From the NCBI RefSeq assembly GCF_010747475.1, contig NZ_VSLZ01000001.1:496001-560000 (forward strand): a DNA stretch of 64,000 bases, in the 5' to 3' direction. Source of the DNA: Halorussus sp. MSC15.2. Lineage in GTDB: Archaea; Halobacteriota; Halobacteria; Halobacteriales; Haladaptataceae. The notes below the pieces were generated by a model. The model had not been told where the DNA came from. It saw only the letters and a list, made by a program, of their open reading frames with translations, and did no database searches. Position numbers and translations under genes: made by a program. Below, piece by piece: positions 8,919 to 17,773 of this stretch (within the stretch, counting starts at the first letter, position 1; each line of letters starts with the position of its first letter).

Positions 8919-9785
8919 ATGAAGGTCATCGTTCACGGCGGGGCCGGAAGCGACCCCGACGAACCAGTACCGAGACAGGCAGTGTTGGACGACGCGGCTG
9001 AGACCGGCGCGGCCGAATCTGACGTCCTCGACGCGGTAGAGTCGGCGGTCCACGTTCTCGAATCTTCGCCGCGGTTCAACGCCGGAGTGGGCGGCGCGGT
9101 CCAGAGCGACGGAGCGATTCGGACCGACGCCGGCGTGATGACGAGCGACCGCGAGGCGGGCGCGGCCTGCTCGATGCCCGGCGTCGAACACGCCGTGAGC
9201 GCCGCCAGAGTCGTGCTGGAGGAGACGCCTCACGTCCTCGTTTCGGGCGACCACGCCGTGGACCTCGCGGCCGACTTCGAGGTCGAGACGGGCGTAGACC
9301 TCTGGTCGGAGAAGAAGCGAGAGAAGTGGGCAGACCTCGACGACGTTCCGGACGGGACGCCGAGCGAACACCTCGACTGGCTTCGCGAGAAGTTCGGCGG
9401 GGCCGACACGGTGGGCGCGGTCGCGTACGACGGCGACGAGTTCGCCGCCGCGACCTCGACCGGCGGTCGGTGGCTGGCGCTGGCGGGTCGAGTCGGCGAC
9501 GTACCTCAAATCGGGAGCGGGTTCTTCGCGGCCCCTGCAGGCGCTGCCAGTGCGACGGGCGCGGGAGAAGACATCGCCAAGGCCACGCTGACCCGGCGGG
9601 CGGTCCGACACCTCGAATCCGGTCACGACGCTCGGGAGGCCGCCGACAGGGCCATCGAGGAGTTCGCCGAACTCACCGGGTCGTCCGCGGGCGTCATCGT
9701 CCTCGACAGCGACGGGAACGCCGGGAGCGCCTTCAACAGCGACGCGATGCAGACGTCGGTGAGCAGTCGAACCGCGAGCAGGTAG
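8919..9785 (+). CDS. Isoaspartyl peptidase / L-asparaginase (Ntn hydrolase)
   Basis: A 288-residue N-terminal nucleophile hydrolase that cleaves isoaspartyl dipeptides and asparagine. It is made as a precursor cut just before a Thr. The cut site is visible as GADTVGAVAYD, with Asp163/Thr164. The start MKVIVHGGAG, the FNAGVGGAVQSDG stretch and GRVGDVPQIGSGFFA are diagnostic. A short TATA-like GTTAAGAA about 25 bases upstream suggests a near-leaderless transcript. Confidence 0.92.
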   Translation: MKVIVHGGAGSDPDEPVPRQAVLDDAAETGAAESDVLDAVESAVHVLESSPRFNAGVGGAVQSDGAIRTDAGVMTSDREAGAACSMPGVEHAVSAARVVLEETPHVLVSGDHAVDLAADFEVETGVDLWSEKKREKWADLDDVPDGTPSEHLDWLREKFGGADTVGAVAYDGDEFAAATSTGGRWLALAGRVGDVPQIGSGFFAAPAGAASATGAGEDIAKATLTRRAVRHLESGHDAREAADRAIEEFAELTGSSAGVIVLDSDGNAGSAFNSDAMQTSVSSRTASR

Positions 9786-9909
9786 TTGGACTCGGTAGCG
9801 AGACGAATCGCTATCAGAGAGTCGAACGACGAGGACACGATTGCGACTGGCGAACGACGCCGCGGCTACCGTCGTCGCGCCCGAAAAAAGAAATCGAAGT
9901 CGAAGCCGC

Positions 9910-11553
9910 TCACATCTCCGCAGTGGTCGTCTGCTCGCCTTCGGCCGTTTCCTCCGTGGTTGTCGTCTCCTCGGCACCTGCGCCTTCTTCGGTCGTAGTC
10001 GTCTCTTCTTCGGTCGTCGTGGTCTGCTGACCGGCGGCGGTCGTCTCCTCAGCGCCGGTGTTTATCTCGCCCGTGTCGGTCTGGTTACTCTCCGCTATCG
10101 ATAGCTGCCCGGTCAGTCGCGCACCGTCGGTGTAGACCCCGTGACTGTAGGTTCCAGCGGGGAACTGTCCGACGCTGACGTTGAACGTCACGGTCGCGGC
10201 ACCCCTCGCGGGCACCTCGACGAGGTTCGCCTCGATGACGTTCCCGGCGATGCGGTAGGACACTTGCTTGGTGGTTCTGTCGGTACCGATGTTGACGACG
10301 GTCGCGCTCACGGTGTACTGCTCGCCCTGCTGGACCTCCGATGGGGCTTGCAGGTTCCGGAACGAGACGACGGAGAGTTCGCCGCCCTGCACCCGCACCG
10401 CGTCGGCGGACGCCGTACCGATGGTGGCCTGCTGGACGGTCACGCTCTCGACGGAGACGCTACTCACGGTCGTTCCGTCACCGGCTTGCGCGCCCGCGGC
10501 TTCGGTGGTCGTGGTGGTCTCTTCGGTCGTCGTGGTGGTCTCGGTGGTCGTGGTGGTCTCTTGCGCACCGACTTCATCTTCCGGGGTGGTGGTCTCCTGC
10601 GCACCGACGCCCGCTTCGGTCGTTGTCTCTTCCTGTAGTGCTGCCTCCTCGGTCGTGGTCTCCTCCGCGCCGACGCCGCCTTCTGCAGCGGTAGTCTCTT
10701 CGACGCCCACTTCACCTTCTGGGGTGGTGGTCTCCTCGGCACCCATACCCTCTTCGGTCGTCGTGGTCTCCTCGGTGGTCGTCGTAGTCTCTTCGGCCGC
10801 GACCGTCGTCTCTTCGGCGGTGGTCGTCGGCGTCTGGATACCGCCGGTATCGACGTTCAGCAAGACGAGCGACTGGATGCTCATCTCCTGCACGTCGACG
10901 GACTGGATGGTCGCGCTATCGACACTGACCTCGCCGAGTTGGGTCTGGCCGTCGGCGGGGGTCGTGGTCTGTTGCCCCGCAGCGGCGGTCTCCTGTCCGT
11001 CGGCTTCGGTGGTGGTGGTGGTCTCCTGTGCACCGACACCCTCCTCGGTCGTCGTGGTCTCCTCCTGCAGTGCGGCCTCCTCGGTGGTCGTCGTCTGGGC
11101 ACCCGCCTGCTGGCCCGCACTACTCTGGACGCGGATGTCCTGAACGACGAGTCGCGAGACGTTCATCCGCTGAATAGTGAGGTCCTGCACGACGACCGAC
11201 TGGACCGACGTGTTCCCACTCAGCGCCTGCGAGAGCGTCTGGTCGTCGGTCTGGAGGTTCTCCATCGAGACGTTCTCGAACGTCAGGTTCTGGAGTCTGA
11301 CGTTCCTGAGCGTCGCGTTGTCGAGAGTCTCGTTCTGTCCGACGACTTCGACCGTATCGACGTGCATCACCTGAATCACTGCGTTCTGAATCGTGGCGTT
11401 GGCTAACTCCAGTTGTTCGACCGTGACGTTCTGTAACTCTACTCCGTTCGTTTCGTCGGCTGCGGACGGTGACGTCCCCCCGAGTGTCGCCAGCGGGACG
11501 CTGGCGAGCATCAGGGCTGTCACCATCAGCACTGCACCGGTTTCTCGTTGCAT
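9910..11553 (-). CDS. Secreted Thr/Glu-stalk protein with pentapeptide-like and CARDB-like domains
   Basis: A 547-residue exported protein. ATG 11553 (MQRETGAVLMVTALMLASV) starts a Sec-type signal peptide. The mature N terminus carries short repeats of the kind NATLRNVRLQNLTFENVS, resembling a pentapeptide/right-handed beta-helix and rich in N-X-S/T sites. Long runs of TTTTEE and GVGAEETTT follow, a mucin-like stalk, with two further helix-type blocks inside (SVDSATIQSVDVQEMSIQSL; SSVSVESVTVQQATIG). Near the C terminus is a CARDB-like beta-sandwich (GEQYTVSATVVNIGTDRTTK), then more Thr/Glu. No membrane anchor is seen. Probably a glycosylated envelope protein. Repeat copy number may vary between strains. 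Confidence 0.8.
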   Translation of the reverse strand: MQRETGAVLMVTALMLASVPLATLGGTSPSAADETNGVELQNVTVEQLELANATIQNAVIQVMHVDTVEVVGQNETLDNATLRNVRLQNLTFENVSMENLQTDDQTLSQALSGNTSVQSVVVQDLTIQRMNVSRLVVQDIRVQSSAGQQAGAQTTTTEEAALQEETTTTEEGVGAQETTTTTEADGQETAAAGQQTTTPADGQTQLGEVSVDSATIQSVDVQEMSIQSLVLLNVDTGGIQTPTTTAEETTVAAEETTTTTEETTTTEEGMGAEETTTPEGEVGVEETTAAEGGVGAEETTTEEAALQEETTTEAGVGAQETTTPEDEVGAQETTTTTETTTTTEETTTTTEAAGAQAGDGTTVSSVSVESVTVQQATIGTASADAVRVQGGELSVVSFRNLQAPSEVQQGEQYTVSATVVNIGTDRTTKQVSYRIAGNVIEANLVEVPARGAATVTFNVSVGQFPAGTYSHGVYTDGARLTGQLSIAESNQTDTGEINTGAEETTAAGQQTTTTEEETTTTEEGAGAEETTTTEETAEGEQTTTAEM

Positions 11554-11790
11554 ATGCAGGCAATCATATCGCCGGAGCCGCCAATAAACGGGACCAACTG
11601 TTTCGTACCGTTTGGGGTTTTGACGGCCTATTACTGCCGTTACCGCGGAGTTGTCCCGCTGGTACGACACCCCTAACCGCTCGGTGATATGTGGCCCGAT
11701 AGGAACGTCTGTATAGAAGTAAACGGGCTATCACGACTGCGTCCCTCGTGAGACGCAAACTCTTTCCGGCGTTCAAGCCAACGTAGGGGC

Positions 11791-12687
11791 ATGAGCAGCA
11801 CCGAAATTGACCTCGATGCCGAAAAGTACGAGAAGCACCGCGAGGCGGGCGAGATTCTCGCACAGGTCCGCGAGGAGACCGCCGAGCGCGTCGAAGTCGG
11901 GACGACGCAGTTGGAGGTCGCCGAGTACGCCGAGGACCGAATTCGGGAACTCGGCGGGGAACCGGCCTTCCCGGTCAACATCAGCGTGGACGAGGAGGCC
12001 GCCCACGCCACGCCCTCCGCGGACGACGACACCGAGTTCGGCGAGGAGATGGTCAATCTCGACATCGGCGTCCACGTCGACGGGTGGATAGCCGACACCG
12101 CGATTACGGTGGACCTCTCGGGCAACCCCGAACTACAGGAGGCCAGCGCGGAGGCGCTGGAGGCCGCCCTCGACGTGGTCGAACCCGGCGTCGAGACCGG
12201 CGAAATCGGCGCGGAAATCGAGTCGGTCATCGACGGCTACGGCTACAACCCCGTCGTCAACCTCACCGGCCACGGTCTCGACCAGTACCAGCAGCACGTC
12301 TCGCCGAACATCCCGAACCGCGAGGTATCGCAGGGCGTCGAACTCGAAGTCGGCGACGTGGTCGCCATCGAACCGTTCGCCACCGACGGGTCCGGCAAGG
12401 TCAGCGAGGGCAACGACGAGGAGATATTCGCGCTCGAACGCGAGGGGTCGGTCCGCGACCGACAGGCCCGGAAAGCACTCGAACAGATATCGGAGGAGTT
12501 CAAGACCCTCCCCTTCGCCACCCGGTGGTTGGACGTCTCGCGCGCGAAGATGGCGCTCCGTCGCCTGAAGATGAACGACATCGTCCACGGCTATCCGGTC
12601 CTCAAGGAGGACGACGGGAAACTAGTCAGCCAGAAGGAACACACGCTCATCGTGACCGAGGACGGCTGCGAAGTGACGACGAAGTAG
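11791..12687 (+). CDS. map: Methionine aminopeptidase, type II
   Basis: Removes the initiator Met from nascent proteins. The 298-residue protein has all metal ligands of the family: Asp91 and Asp102 (NLDIGVHVDGWIADTAIT), His161 (LTGHGLDQYQQH), Glu194 (AIEPFAT) and Glu283 (SQKEHTLIV). His71 (AAHATPS) is the substrate-binding His. The helical insertion between the last two ligands (RQARKALEQISEEFKTLPF) marks it as the archaeal/eukaryotic type II. Complete; ATG 11791 gives the normal length. Confidence 0.96.
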   Translation: MSSTEIDLDAEKYEKHREAGEILAQVREETAERVEVGTTQLEVAEYAEDRIRELGGEPAFPVNISVDEEAAHATPSADDDTEFGEEMVNLDIGVHVDGWIADTAITVDLSGNPELQEASAEALEAALDVVEPGVETGEIGAEIESVIDGYGYNPVVNLTGHGLDQYQQHVSPNIPNREVSQGVELEVGDVVAIEPFATDGSGKVSEGNDEEIFALEREGSVRDRQARKALEQISEEFKTLPFATRWLDVSRAKMALRRLKMNDIVHGYPVLKEDDGKLVSQKEHTLIVTEDGCEVTTK

Positions 12688-12846
12688 CGCGACTCACTCG
12701 GCATCTCTCGATTCCCGTTCTCCGAGCGAGTATCGATATCTCGAACGTTTGGCGTCCGCAAAAAGGCGATTACGACCGGTCGCCGGTAACGGATTTCTCG
12801 GAAACCTCCACCCACGCTTCGTTACGCGGGGAGAGCGGTGGCGGCG

Positions 12847-13047
12847 TTACGCGTTGTTCATCCGCTGGATGGACTCCTCACCACATATCTGACATTCGGT
12901 CACACGGTACGGTTCGCGCGAGAATTCGGCGTTCTCGCGTTTCTGGCTCTCGGTCCGAATCTGGACGGAGACGTCGTGTGGCGTCTCGCGTCCGCATTCG
13001 TCGCACGATTCCGTAATCGCCTGGAAGCTTTGGTTTTGTGTTGCCAT
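12847..13047 (-). CDS. Small zinc beta-ribbon protein (DUF7835-like)
   Basis: A 66-residue protein from ATG 13047 (MATQNQSFQAITESCDECGR). Two Cys pairs, CDEC and CQIC, about 35 residues apart, form a likely zinc ribbon; EENAEFSREPYR-type polar sequence lies between. The reading frame is open upstream to 13215 but that extension is unlike the family and has a poorer composition. It resembles a haloarchaeal family I recall as DUF7835; role unknown. AGGTCAC precedes the ATG. Confidence 0.8.
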   Translation of the reverse strand: MATQNQSFQAITESCDECGRETPHDVSVQIRTESQKRENAEFSREPYRVTECQICGEESIQRMNNA

Positions 13048-13832
13048 CGTGACCTTCCTCTCACCTTCTTCTTGCGCTGATAGGAGCATAAAAACCCCAA
13101 TCCGTTGGGGGGCGTTCGAACCGTTCATTCGGCTCCCGTCTTGCGATTTACCCGCAAAATTGGACGAGAGTAGCCGAAACAGTTTATAGGCTCGTTTGCG
13201 GAAGTAATGAAACAAAAACCGCCTGCAACGGCCGGAATATTTATATACTTCTTCCGGCGGTCTGAGGTCGGTAGAACCGGGCCTGCGTGGACCTAACTCC
13301 GAGCGGTCCGTCGAAGAGAACCGGGCCAGCAGTTACACGCGTTACCGCGCTCACGGTCGTAGGCGTAGTAGAACGACTTCCGAGAGTTGCCGGCGGAGAC
13401 CGCGATGTGTTGGACGTGGCGGCGGTCGTTGAGAGACCGAGACAAGCTAACCGTATCAGAACTGTGGTATCAACTGGTGCTATACTGTAACACGAAGGAC
13501 ACTACGGTCGAAACGAACTACCGTCAATCGATACCGGTACTACTCGACGGTAGAGTGGGGTCACCGTTTCACCGACGAACGGTTGCACGTCGTTTCGCAC
13601 GTATCTAAGCCGACGAGTTCGCGCTCTAAGTCGTGATTACCTCCGAGCAGACAGTAGTAACGAGGTAGTTCTGGTCTCGGCCCCTTCGAACGGCGGGGGA
13701 ACTTGCACTCGGTTACCGCCGACGGGTTCGTCGCTCGTGCGAAACTCCCCACCGTGTACGGTAGTATCGAGACGTAACTCGGCAACGACCGACAGCAGAC
13801 GGTATAAATCGTCGCGCTCGTAATGACGACGC
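13048..13832. other. 785-base interval without a convincing gene; possible RNA gene
   Basis: No frame here has haloarchaeal acidic composition. Two rightward promoter-like sites are seen: CGAAACAGTTTATAGG near 13173-13190 and the palindrome-framed TATA at 13231-13258. Downstream lie a 10-base direct repeat GAACCGGGCC (13274-13283 and 13318-13327) and a small hairpin GGACC/GGTCC (13289-13293/13305-13309). A structured non-coding RNA starting near 13270 is possible. It does not match SRP RNA or RNase P RNA as far as I can recall them, and no tRNA is present. Confidence 0.4.
13231..13258 (+). promoter_or_regulatory. TATA box framed by GCCGGAA/TTCCGGC inverted repeat
   Basis: GCCGGAA (13231-13237) and TTCCGGC (13252-13258) are perfect complements, and between them lies TATTTATATACTTC, a strong TATA element. 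A dimeric repressor on this palindrome would block TBP. Transcription would start near 13270, where no good reading frame begins. Confidence 0.55.
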
Positions 13833-14381
13833 ATGGAACAGGTCTTCGCGCCGTGGCGCATCGAGTGGGTCGAACGAGACGACGAGGACGACGAAATCGA
13901 GGGGTGCGTGTTCTGTGAACTCCCGGAACGCGACGACGACCGCGACAATCTCGTTGTCGCCCGCAGCGACCACGCCTTCGTGATGTTCAACAACTACCCC
14001 TACAACCCGGGCCACGCGATGGTCGTGCCGCGCGAACACACGGGCGACTACCGCGACCTCTCCGAGGCGGTCCTGCTCGACCACGCCCGCCTCAAGCAAC
14101 GGACCTTCGACGCGCTCGAGACCGCACTCTCTCCCAGCGGCTTCAACGCGGGTCTCAACCTCGGGGAGGGCGCGGGCGGGTCCATCGACGACCACCTCCA
14201 CACGCACGTCGTCCCGCGGTGGGAGGGCGACACCAACTTCATGCCGGTCGTCTCGGACACGAAGGTCATCGTGCAGGCCATCGACGAGACGTACGACCGG
14301 GTGCGCGAAGCGTTCGCCGAACAGGACGGCGCGGAGGTTCCAGACGAGGAGTCGTCGGTTCGCTTCCGGTTCCAGCGTTGA
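13833..14381 (+). CDS. HIT-family nucleotide hydrolase/transferase
   Basis: A 182-residue histidine-triad protein. The triad is HLHTHVVPRW (His121, His123, His125), with GFNAGLNLGEGAGGSIDDH ahead of it, as in the Ap4A phosphorylase/adenylyl hydrolase branch. A Cys pair, Cys25 and Cys28 (GCVFCEL), is typical of zinc-binding HIT members. It would act on nucleotide phosphoramidates or dinucleoside polyphosphates; the exact substrate cannot be assigned. It is followed, 76 bases on, by a CDF transporter. Confidence 0.9.
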   Translation: MEQVFAPWRIEWVERDDEDDEIEGCVFCELPERDDDRDNLVVARSDHAFVMFNNYPYNPGHAMVVPREHTGDYRDLSEAVLLDHARLKQRTFDALETALSPSGFNAGLNLGEGAGGSIDDHLHTHVVPRWEGDTNFMPVVSDTKVIVQAIDETYDRVREAFAEQDGAEVPDEESSVRFRFQR

Positions 14382-14457
14382 CGCGCCGGGTACCGGTTCG
14401 GGCGGCGACCCCGACCGAACGACACGCCCTTGGTTCCGGGGTCCGAAGGTGGGCGCG

Positions 14458-15384
14458 ATGAGCAAGCACGCGGTCCGCCGGGTCGGCGCGGTCGTCTTGG
14501 CGGTCAACGTGCTGCTGGTGGTCGCCAAGGGGTTCGTCTGGTGGACGACCGGCAGTCTGGCCGTCGGGTCCGAGGCGGTCAACAGCCTCGCCGACTCGGG
14601 CTACAGCGTGGTCATCCTCGCGGGTCTCTACCTGACGACCCGACCGCCCGACTTCAGTCACCCCCACGGACACGAGCGAATCGAACCGTTCGTCTCGCTG
14701 TTCATCGCGGTGGGCGTCTTCGCGGCGGGTGGTGCGGTCCTCTGGCGGGCGACCACCTCGATTCTCTCGGGCGAAGTCGGGGCCGCCGTGACCTCTCCTG
14801 CCGCGGTGGCGGTGCTGGTCGCCACCGCCGCGGTGAAGTTTGGTCTCTATCGGTACTGTCTCCGGGCGGCCGACCGGACGCGCTCCCCGGCGCTGACCGC
14901 GACGGCGCTCGACAACCGCAACGACATCCTGACCGCCGGCGCGGCACTGGTCGGCGTCCTCGGGGCGGGCGTGGGAATGCCGATTCTGGACCCCATCGCG
15001 GCGGGCGTCGTCTCGCTCGGTATTCTCTACACGGGGTACGAAATCGTTCAGGACAACGTCGATTACCTCGTCGGGAGCGCGCCGCCCGAGGACCTGCGGG
15101 GCGAAATCATCCGCCGGGCGCTCGACCACCCGGACGTGGAGGGCGCTCACGACGTCATCGCCCACTACGTAGGGCCGGAGATAGACGTGAGCCTCCACAT
15201 CGAAGTCGAGGGCGACCGAACGCTGTTCGAAACCCACGACATCGAGACCGACGTGGTGCAGTCCATCCGCGAACTGGACGAAGTGGACGACGTGTTCGTC
15301 CACGTGGACCCGAAGGAACTCGGCGAGTGGAAGACCGACGAGTCGATAGACGAATTGGTCGACGACGGTCCGCCGGAGCTGTGA
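14458..15384 (+). CDS. Cation diffusion facilitator family transporter
   Basis: A 308-residue inner-membrane metal/proton antiporter of the CDF type. ATG 14458 (MSKHAVRRVGAV) is preferred to the GTG nine bases upstream. Transmembrane helices occupy about residues 8-210. TM2 metal-site region reads SEAVNSLADSG, the loop HPHGHERIEP is the conserved His-rich signature, and TM5 carries ALDNRNDILTA. The cytoplasmic C-terminal domain includes HPDVEGAHDVIAHYVGPEID. The metal-site residues are N/D-rich with no His in TM5, which in this family tends to go with Mn or Fe rather than Zn (inference). Confidence 0.9.
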   Translation: MSKHAVRRVGAVVLAVNVLLVVAKGFVWWTTGSLAVGSEAVNSLADSGYSVVILAGLYLTTRPPDFSHPHGHERIEPFVSLFIAVGVFAAGGAVLWRATTSILSGEVGAAVTSPAAVAVLVATAAVKFGLYRYCLRAADRTRSPALTATALDNRNDILTAGAALVGVLGAGVGMPILDPIAAGVVSLGILYTGYEIVQDNVDYLVGSAPPEDLRGEIIRRALDHPDVEGAHDVIAHYVGPEIDVSLHIEVEGDRTLFETHDIETDVVQSIRELDEVDDVFVHVDPKELGEWKTDESIDELVDDGPPEL

Positions 15385-15538
15385 GCGCTGAGTCGAGCAC
15401 AGTGTTTGGGGACACATTCCCCCGTGGTCAACTGTCTATTCGTCCCAAACACCCCTCAAAATGGTTAGGTAGTTTTCAACTTCTGGGAATCGGGCGCCCT
15501 CTTATGATTTCTCCCGAACCATATCGGGCGTGGTTCCC

Positions 15539-16375
15539 ATGCTACCCGACCGCCGCCCCGACCGACGAACCGTACTGAAAGCCAGCGGTGTCGCGCTCGC
15601 AACCGGAGCGCTCTCCGGGTGCCTCGGGGGTGTACGAGGCAGTCTCGCCGGTAGCGAGACCGACGACCGAGACCCGTCGCCGGACTCGACCACCGACGTC
15701 GAAGTCGCCGATTCCGAGACGACGACTGCCGCGTCGGACGCGACCGTCACGGTCGCGGTCGGTCCCGGCGGACGCCTCGCGTTCGACCCGTCGGGCGACG
15801 AACCTCTCGTCGTCGCCGCAGGTACGACGGTGGAGTTCGTCTGGGAGTCCGACACTCACAACGTCGTCGTGGACGACCAACCCGACCCCGCCGATTGGGC
15901 GGGGTCTCCCGGCGGTACGGGTACGGTGTACCGAGAGGGTTATTCCTTCTCGCACACCTTCGAGGTGCCCGGAATCTACGAGTTCCACTGCGCTCCCCAC
16001 GAAACCGTCGGTGGGTCCGGCGCGATTTTCGTCACACCCGAGGGCGTCGCCGCGGAGTACGCCACGGCCGACGACCTGCCGGTGACTGTCGGAGCGGACC
16101 ACGACCAACAGTTCGCGCCCGGTACCGTCCGCCCGCTGAAAGTCCCCGTCGGAACCGAAGTCGAGTTCGTCTGGGAGTCCGACGACCACAACGTCCGCGT
16201 CCGTGACCAACCTGACACCGCCGACTGGCAGGGGACGCCCGGCGACGACTCGAAACTCTACAACGAGGGCTACGAGTACAGCAATACCTTCGAAGTGCCC
16301 GGCGTCTACTGGTTCTACTGTCTGGCCCACCGGTCCGCAGGGATGGTCGGCGCTATCGTCGTCGAGGAACAGTAG
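15539..16375 (+). CDS. Two-domain halocyanin-like lipoprotein
   Basis: A 278-residue blue-copper protein. DRRTVLKASGVALATGALSG then Cys28 is a Tat signal plus lipobox, so it is lipid-anchored outside the membrane. After an acidic linker are two cupredoxin domains. Domain 2 has a complete type I copper site: His217, Cys261, His264, Met269 (CLAHRSAGM). Domain 1 has His107, Cys151, His154, but Gly159 stands where Met is expected. Such proteins carry electrons between membrane complexes. ATG 15539 is chosen; a GTG nine bases earlier is in frame. Confidence 0.9.
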   Translation: MLPDRRPDRRTVLKASGVALATGALSGCLGGVRGSLAGSETDDRDPSPDSTTDVEVADSETTTAASDATVTVAVGPGGRLAFDPSGDEPLVVAAGTTVEFVWESDTHNVVVDDQPDPADWAGSPGGTGTVYREGYSFSHTFEVPGIYEFHCAPHETVGGSGAIFVTPEGVAAEYATADDLPVTVGADHDQQFAPGTVRPLKVPVGTEVEFVWESDDHNVRVRDQPDTADWQGTPGDDSKLYNEGYEYSNTFEVPGVYWFYCLAHRSAGMVGAIVVEEQ

Positions 16376-16405
16376 TACGCTCGTTCGCGGGATGACGCTC
16401 CTCCA

Positions 16406-17656
16406 TCAGACCGGTTCGCCGAACGCGTACACCGTGCTGTGGCCCGTAATCTCCACGTCCACGAAGTCGCCGACCTCGACGCCGTGGTCGTCGGCGTTCT
16501 GGACGATGACCTGTCGATAGGCCTCGTCGTAGCACTTCACGGAGTCGCCGGTCCCCTCCTCGACCGCCAGCACTTCGTGGGTCTCGCCGACCATCGCGTC
16601 GTAGGCCTCGGCCACCACGTCCATCTTGAGTTCGGACATCTCCTTCGAGCGCTCCTTCTTCTTGGTGCCCCCGAGGCCTTTCATCTCGGCGGCGTCGGTG
16701 CCGGGGCGCTTCGAGAACCGGGTGACGTTTATCTTCTCGGGTCGGGTCTCGCGCAGGAGCGCCATGCTCTGGGCGTGGTCTTCCTCCTCCTCGGTGGGGA
16801 AGCCGACGATGAAGTCGGTCGAGAGCGTCCAGTAGTCCAGATACTCGTCGAACGTCTCGACGATTTCGACGTACTCCGAGACCTGATGCTGACGGCGCAT
16901 GTCGCCCAGCACGTCGTCGCTCCCGGATTGGACCGGCGCGTGGATGAAGTTGTATAGCTTCTCGTTCTCCGCGAACACCTCCGCGAGTTCCTCGCGGATG
17001 CCGTGGACGCCCTTCGGGTTCGCCATCCCGACGCGGACCCGGAAGTCGCCCTCGATGTCGCAGATGCGGTCGAGCAGTTCGTGGAGTTTGCGCTCGCCCG
17101 TGTCCCACCCGTAGACGCCGGTGTCCTGTCCGGTAATTCGAATCTCCTTCGCGCCAGCGTGGACCAGCGCGCGGGCCTTCTCGACGTTCTCGGAGACCGG
17201 CGGCGAGTCGATTTTGCCGGTCGCCTGCTTGGTGATGCAGTACGAGCAGTCGGACATGCAACCGCGGGCGATGGGGAGGATGCCGATGACGCCGTCCAAT
17301 ACGGGTTCGGCGTCGGGCGTCGTCGTCGGACACTCGCCGTTCGTGACGGCCTCCGGAACCTCGTCCCAGTGGATGACGTCGGCGTCCACCTCGGCGTCGC
17401 GGAACTCCTCGCCCTGCGCGAGCGCCATGCAACCGGTCACGATGAGGTCGGCCGTCTCGTCTTCCAACTCCTCGGCCCGCCGCAGCATGTTGCGCTCGGT
17501 CTTCTCGACTACGGTGCAGGTGTTGAGGATAGCCACGTCGGCCTCGTCGGGACCCTCGACGCGGTGGTGGCCCGCGTCGCGGAGCCGCCGCTCTATCTGG
17601 CGACTCTCGCCCCGGTTCGACGTGCAACCGTAGGTTTCGATGTGATACCGGGCCAT
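16406..17656 (-). CDS. tRNA t6A37 methylthiotransferase, archaeal MtaB/CDKAL1 type
   Basis: A 416-residue radical-SAM enzyme that converts t6A37 to ms2t6A37 in tRNA. The N-terminal MTTase domain has its three cluster cysteines (Cys11 in ETYGCTSN, Cys47 in LNTCTVV, Cys76 in VTGCMA). The radical SAM cysteines are Cys133, Cys137 and Cys140 (ARGCMSDCSYC). The C-terminal part is a TRAM-like domain (GETHEVLAVEEGTGDSVKCY). NCBI and Pfam would separate this from MiaB and RimO; the archaeal e-MtaB assignment is from overall motif order. It ends 30 bases from the convergent halocyanin gene. Confidence 0.92.
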   Translation of the reverse strand: MARYHIETYGCTSNRGESRQIERRLRDAGHHRVEGPDEADVAILNTCTVVEKTERNMLRRAEELEDETADLIVTGCMALAQGEEFRDAEVDADVIHWDEVPEAVTNGECPTTTPDAEPVLDGVIGILPIARGCMSDCSYCITKQATGKIDSPPVSENVEKARALVHAGAKEIRITGQDTGVYGWDTGERKLHELLDRICDIEGDFRVRVGMANPKGVHGIREELAEVFAENEKLYNFIHAPVQSGSDDVLGDMRRQHQVSEYVEIVETFDEYLDYWTLSTDFIVGFPTEEEEDHAQSMALLRETRPEKINVTRFSKRPGTDAAEMKGLGGTKKKERSKEMSELKMDVVAEAYDAMVGETHEVLAVEEGTGDSVKCYDEAYRQVIVQNADDHGVEVGDFVDVEITGHSTVYAFGEPV

Positions 17657-17773
17657 TCGCTGACGAAACGTTTCGGCTACGCGGGCAAAAGCGCGACGAA
17701 TCGGGACGTGTTCGACCTACCCCAGTTAGTTCAAAAGGCCAACCTTTTGACGCCGAAATTCGACGGCCCACGT

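Noticed and set aside
8784..9977. Long N-terminal extension of the metallo-beta-lactamase-like protein, antisense to the isoaspartyl peptidase
   Set aside because: The extension has Arg-rich composition and covers the promoter of both genes. The ATG at 8783 gives a normal protein.
13287..13490. 67-codon frame in the gene-less interval
   Set aside because: Neutral-to-basic composition, GTG start without binding site, and no similarity that I can recognise.
17003..17773. 257-codon extension ahead of the membrane protein at 17774
   Set aside because: It is antisense to the tRNA methylthiotransferase gene and has no membrane or haloarchaeal character.
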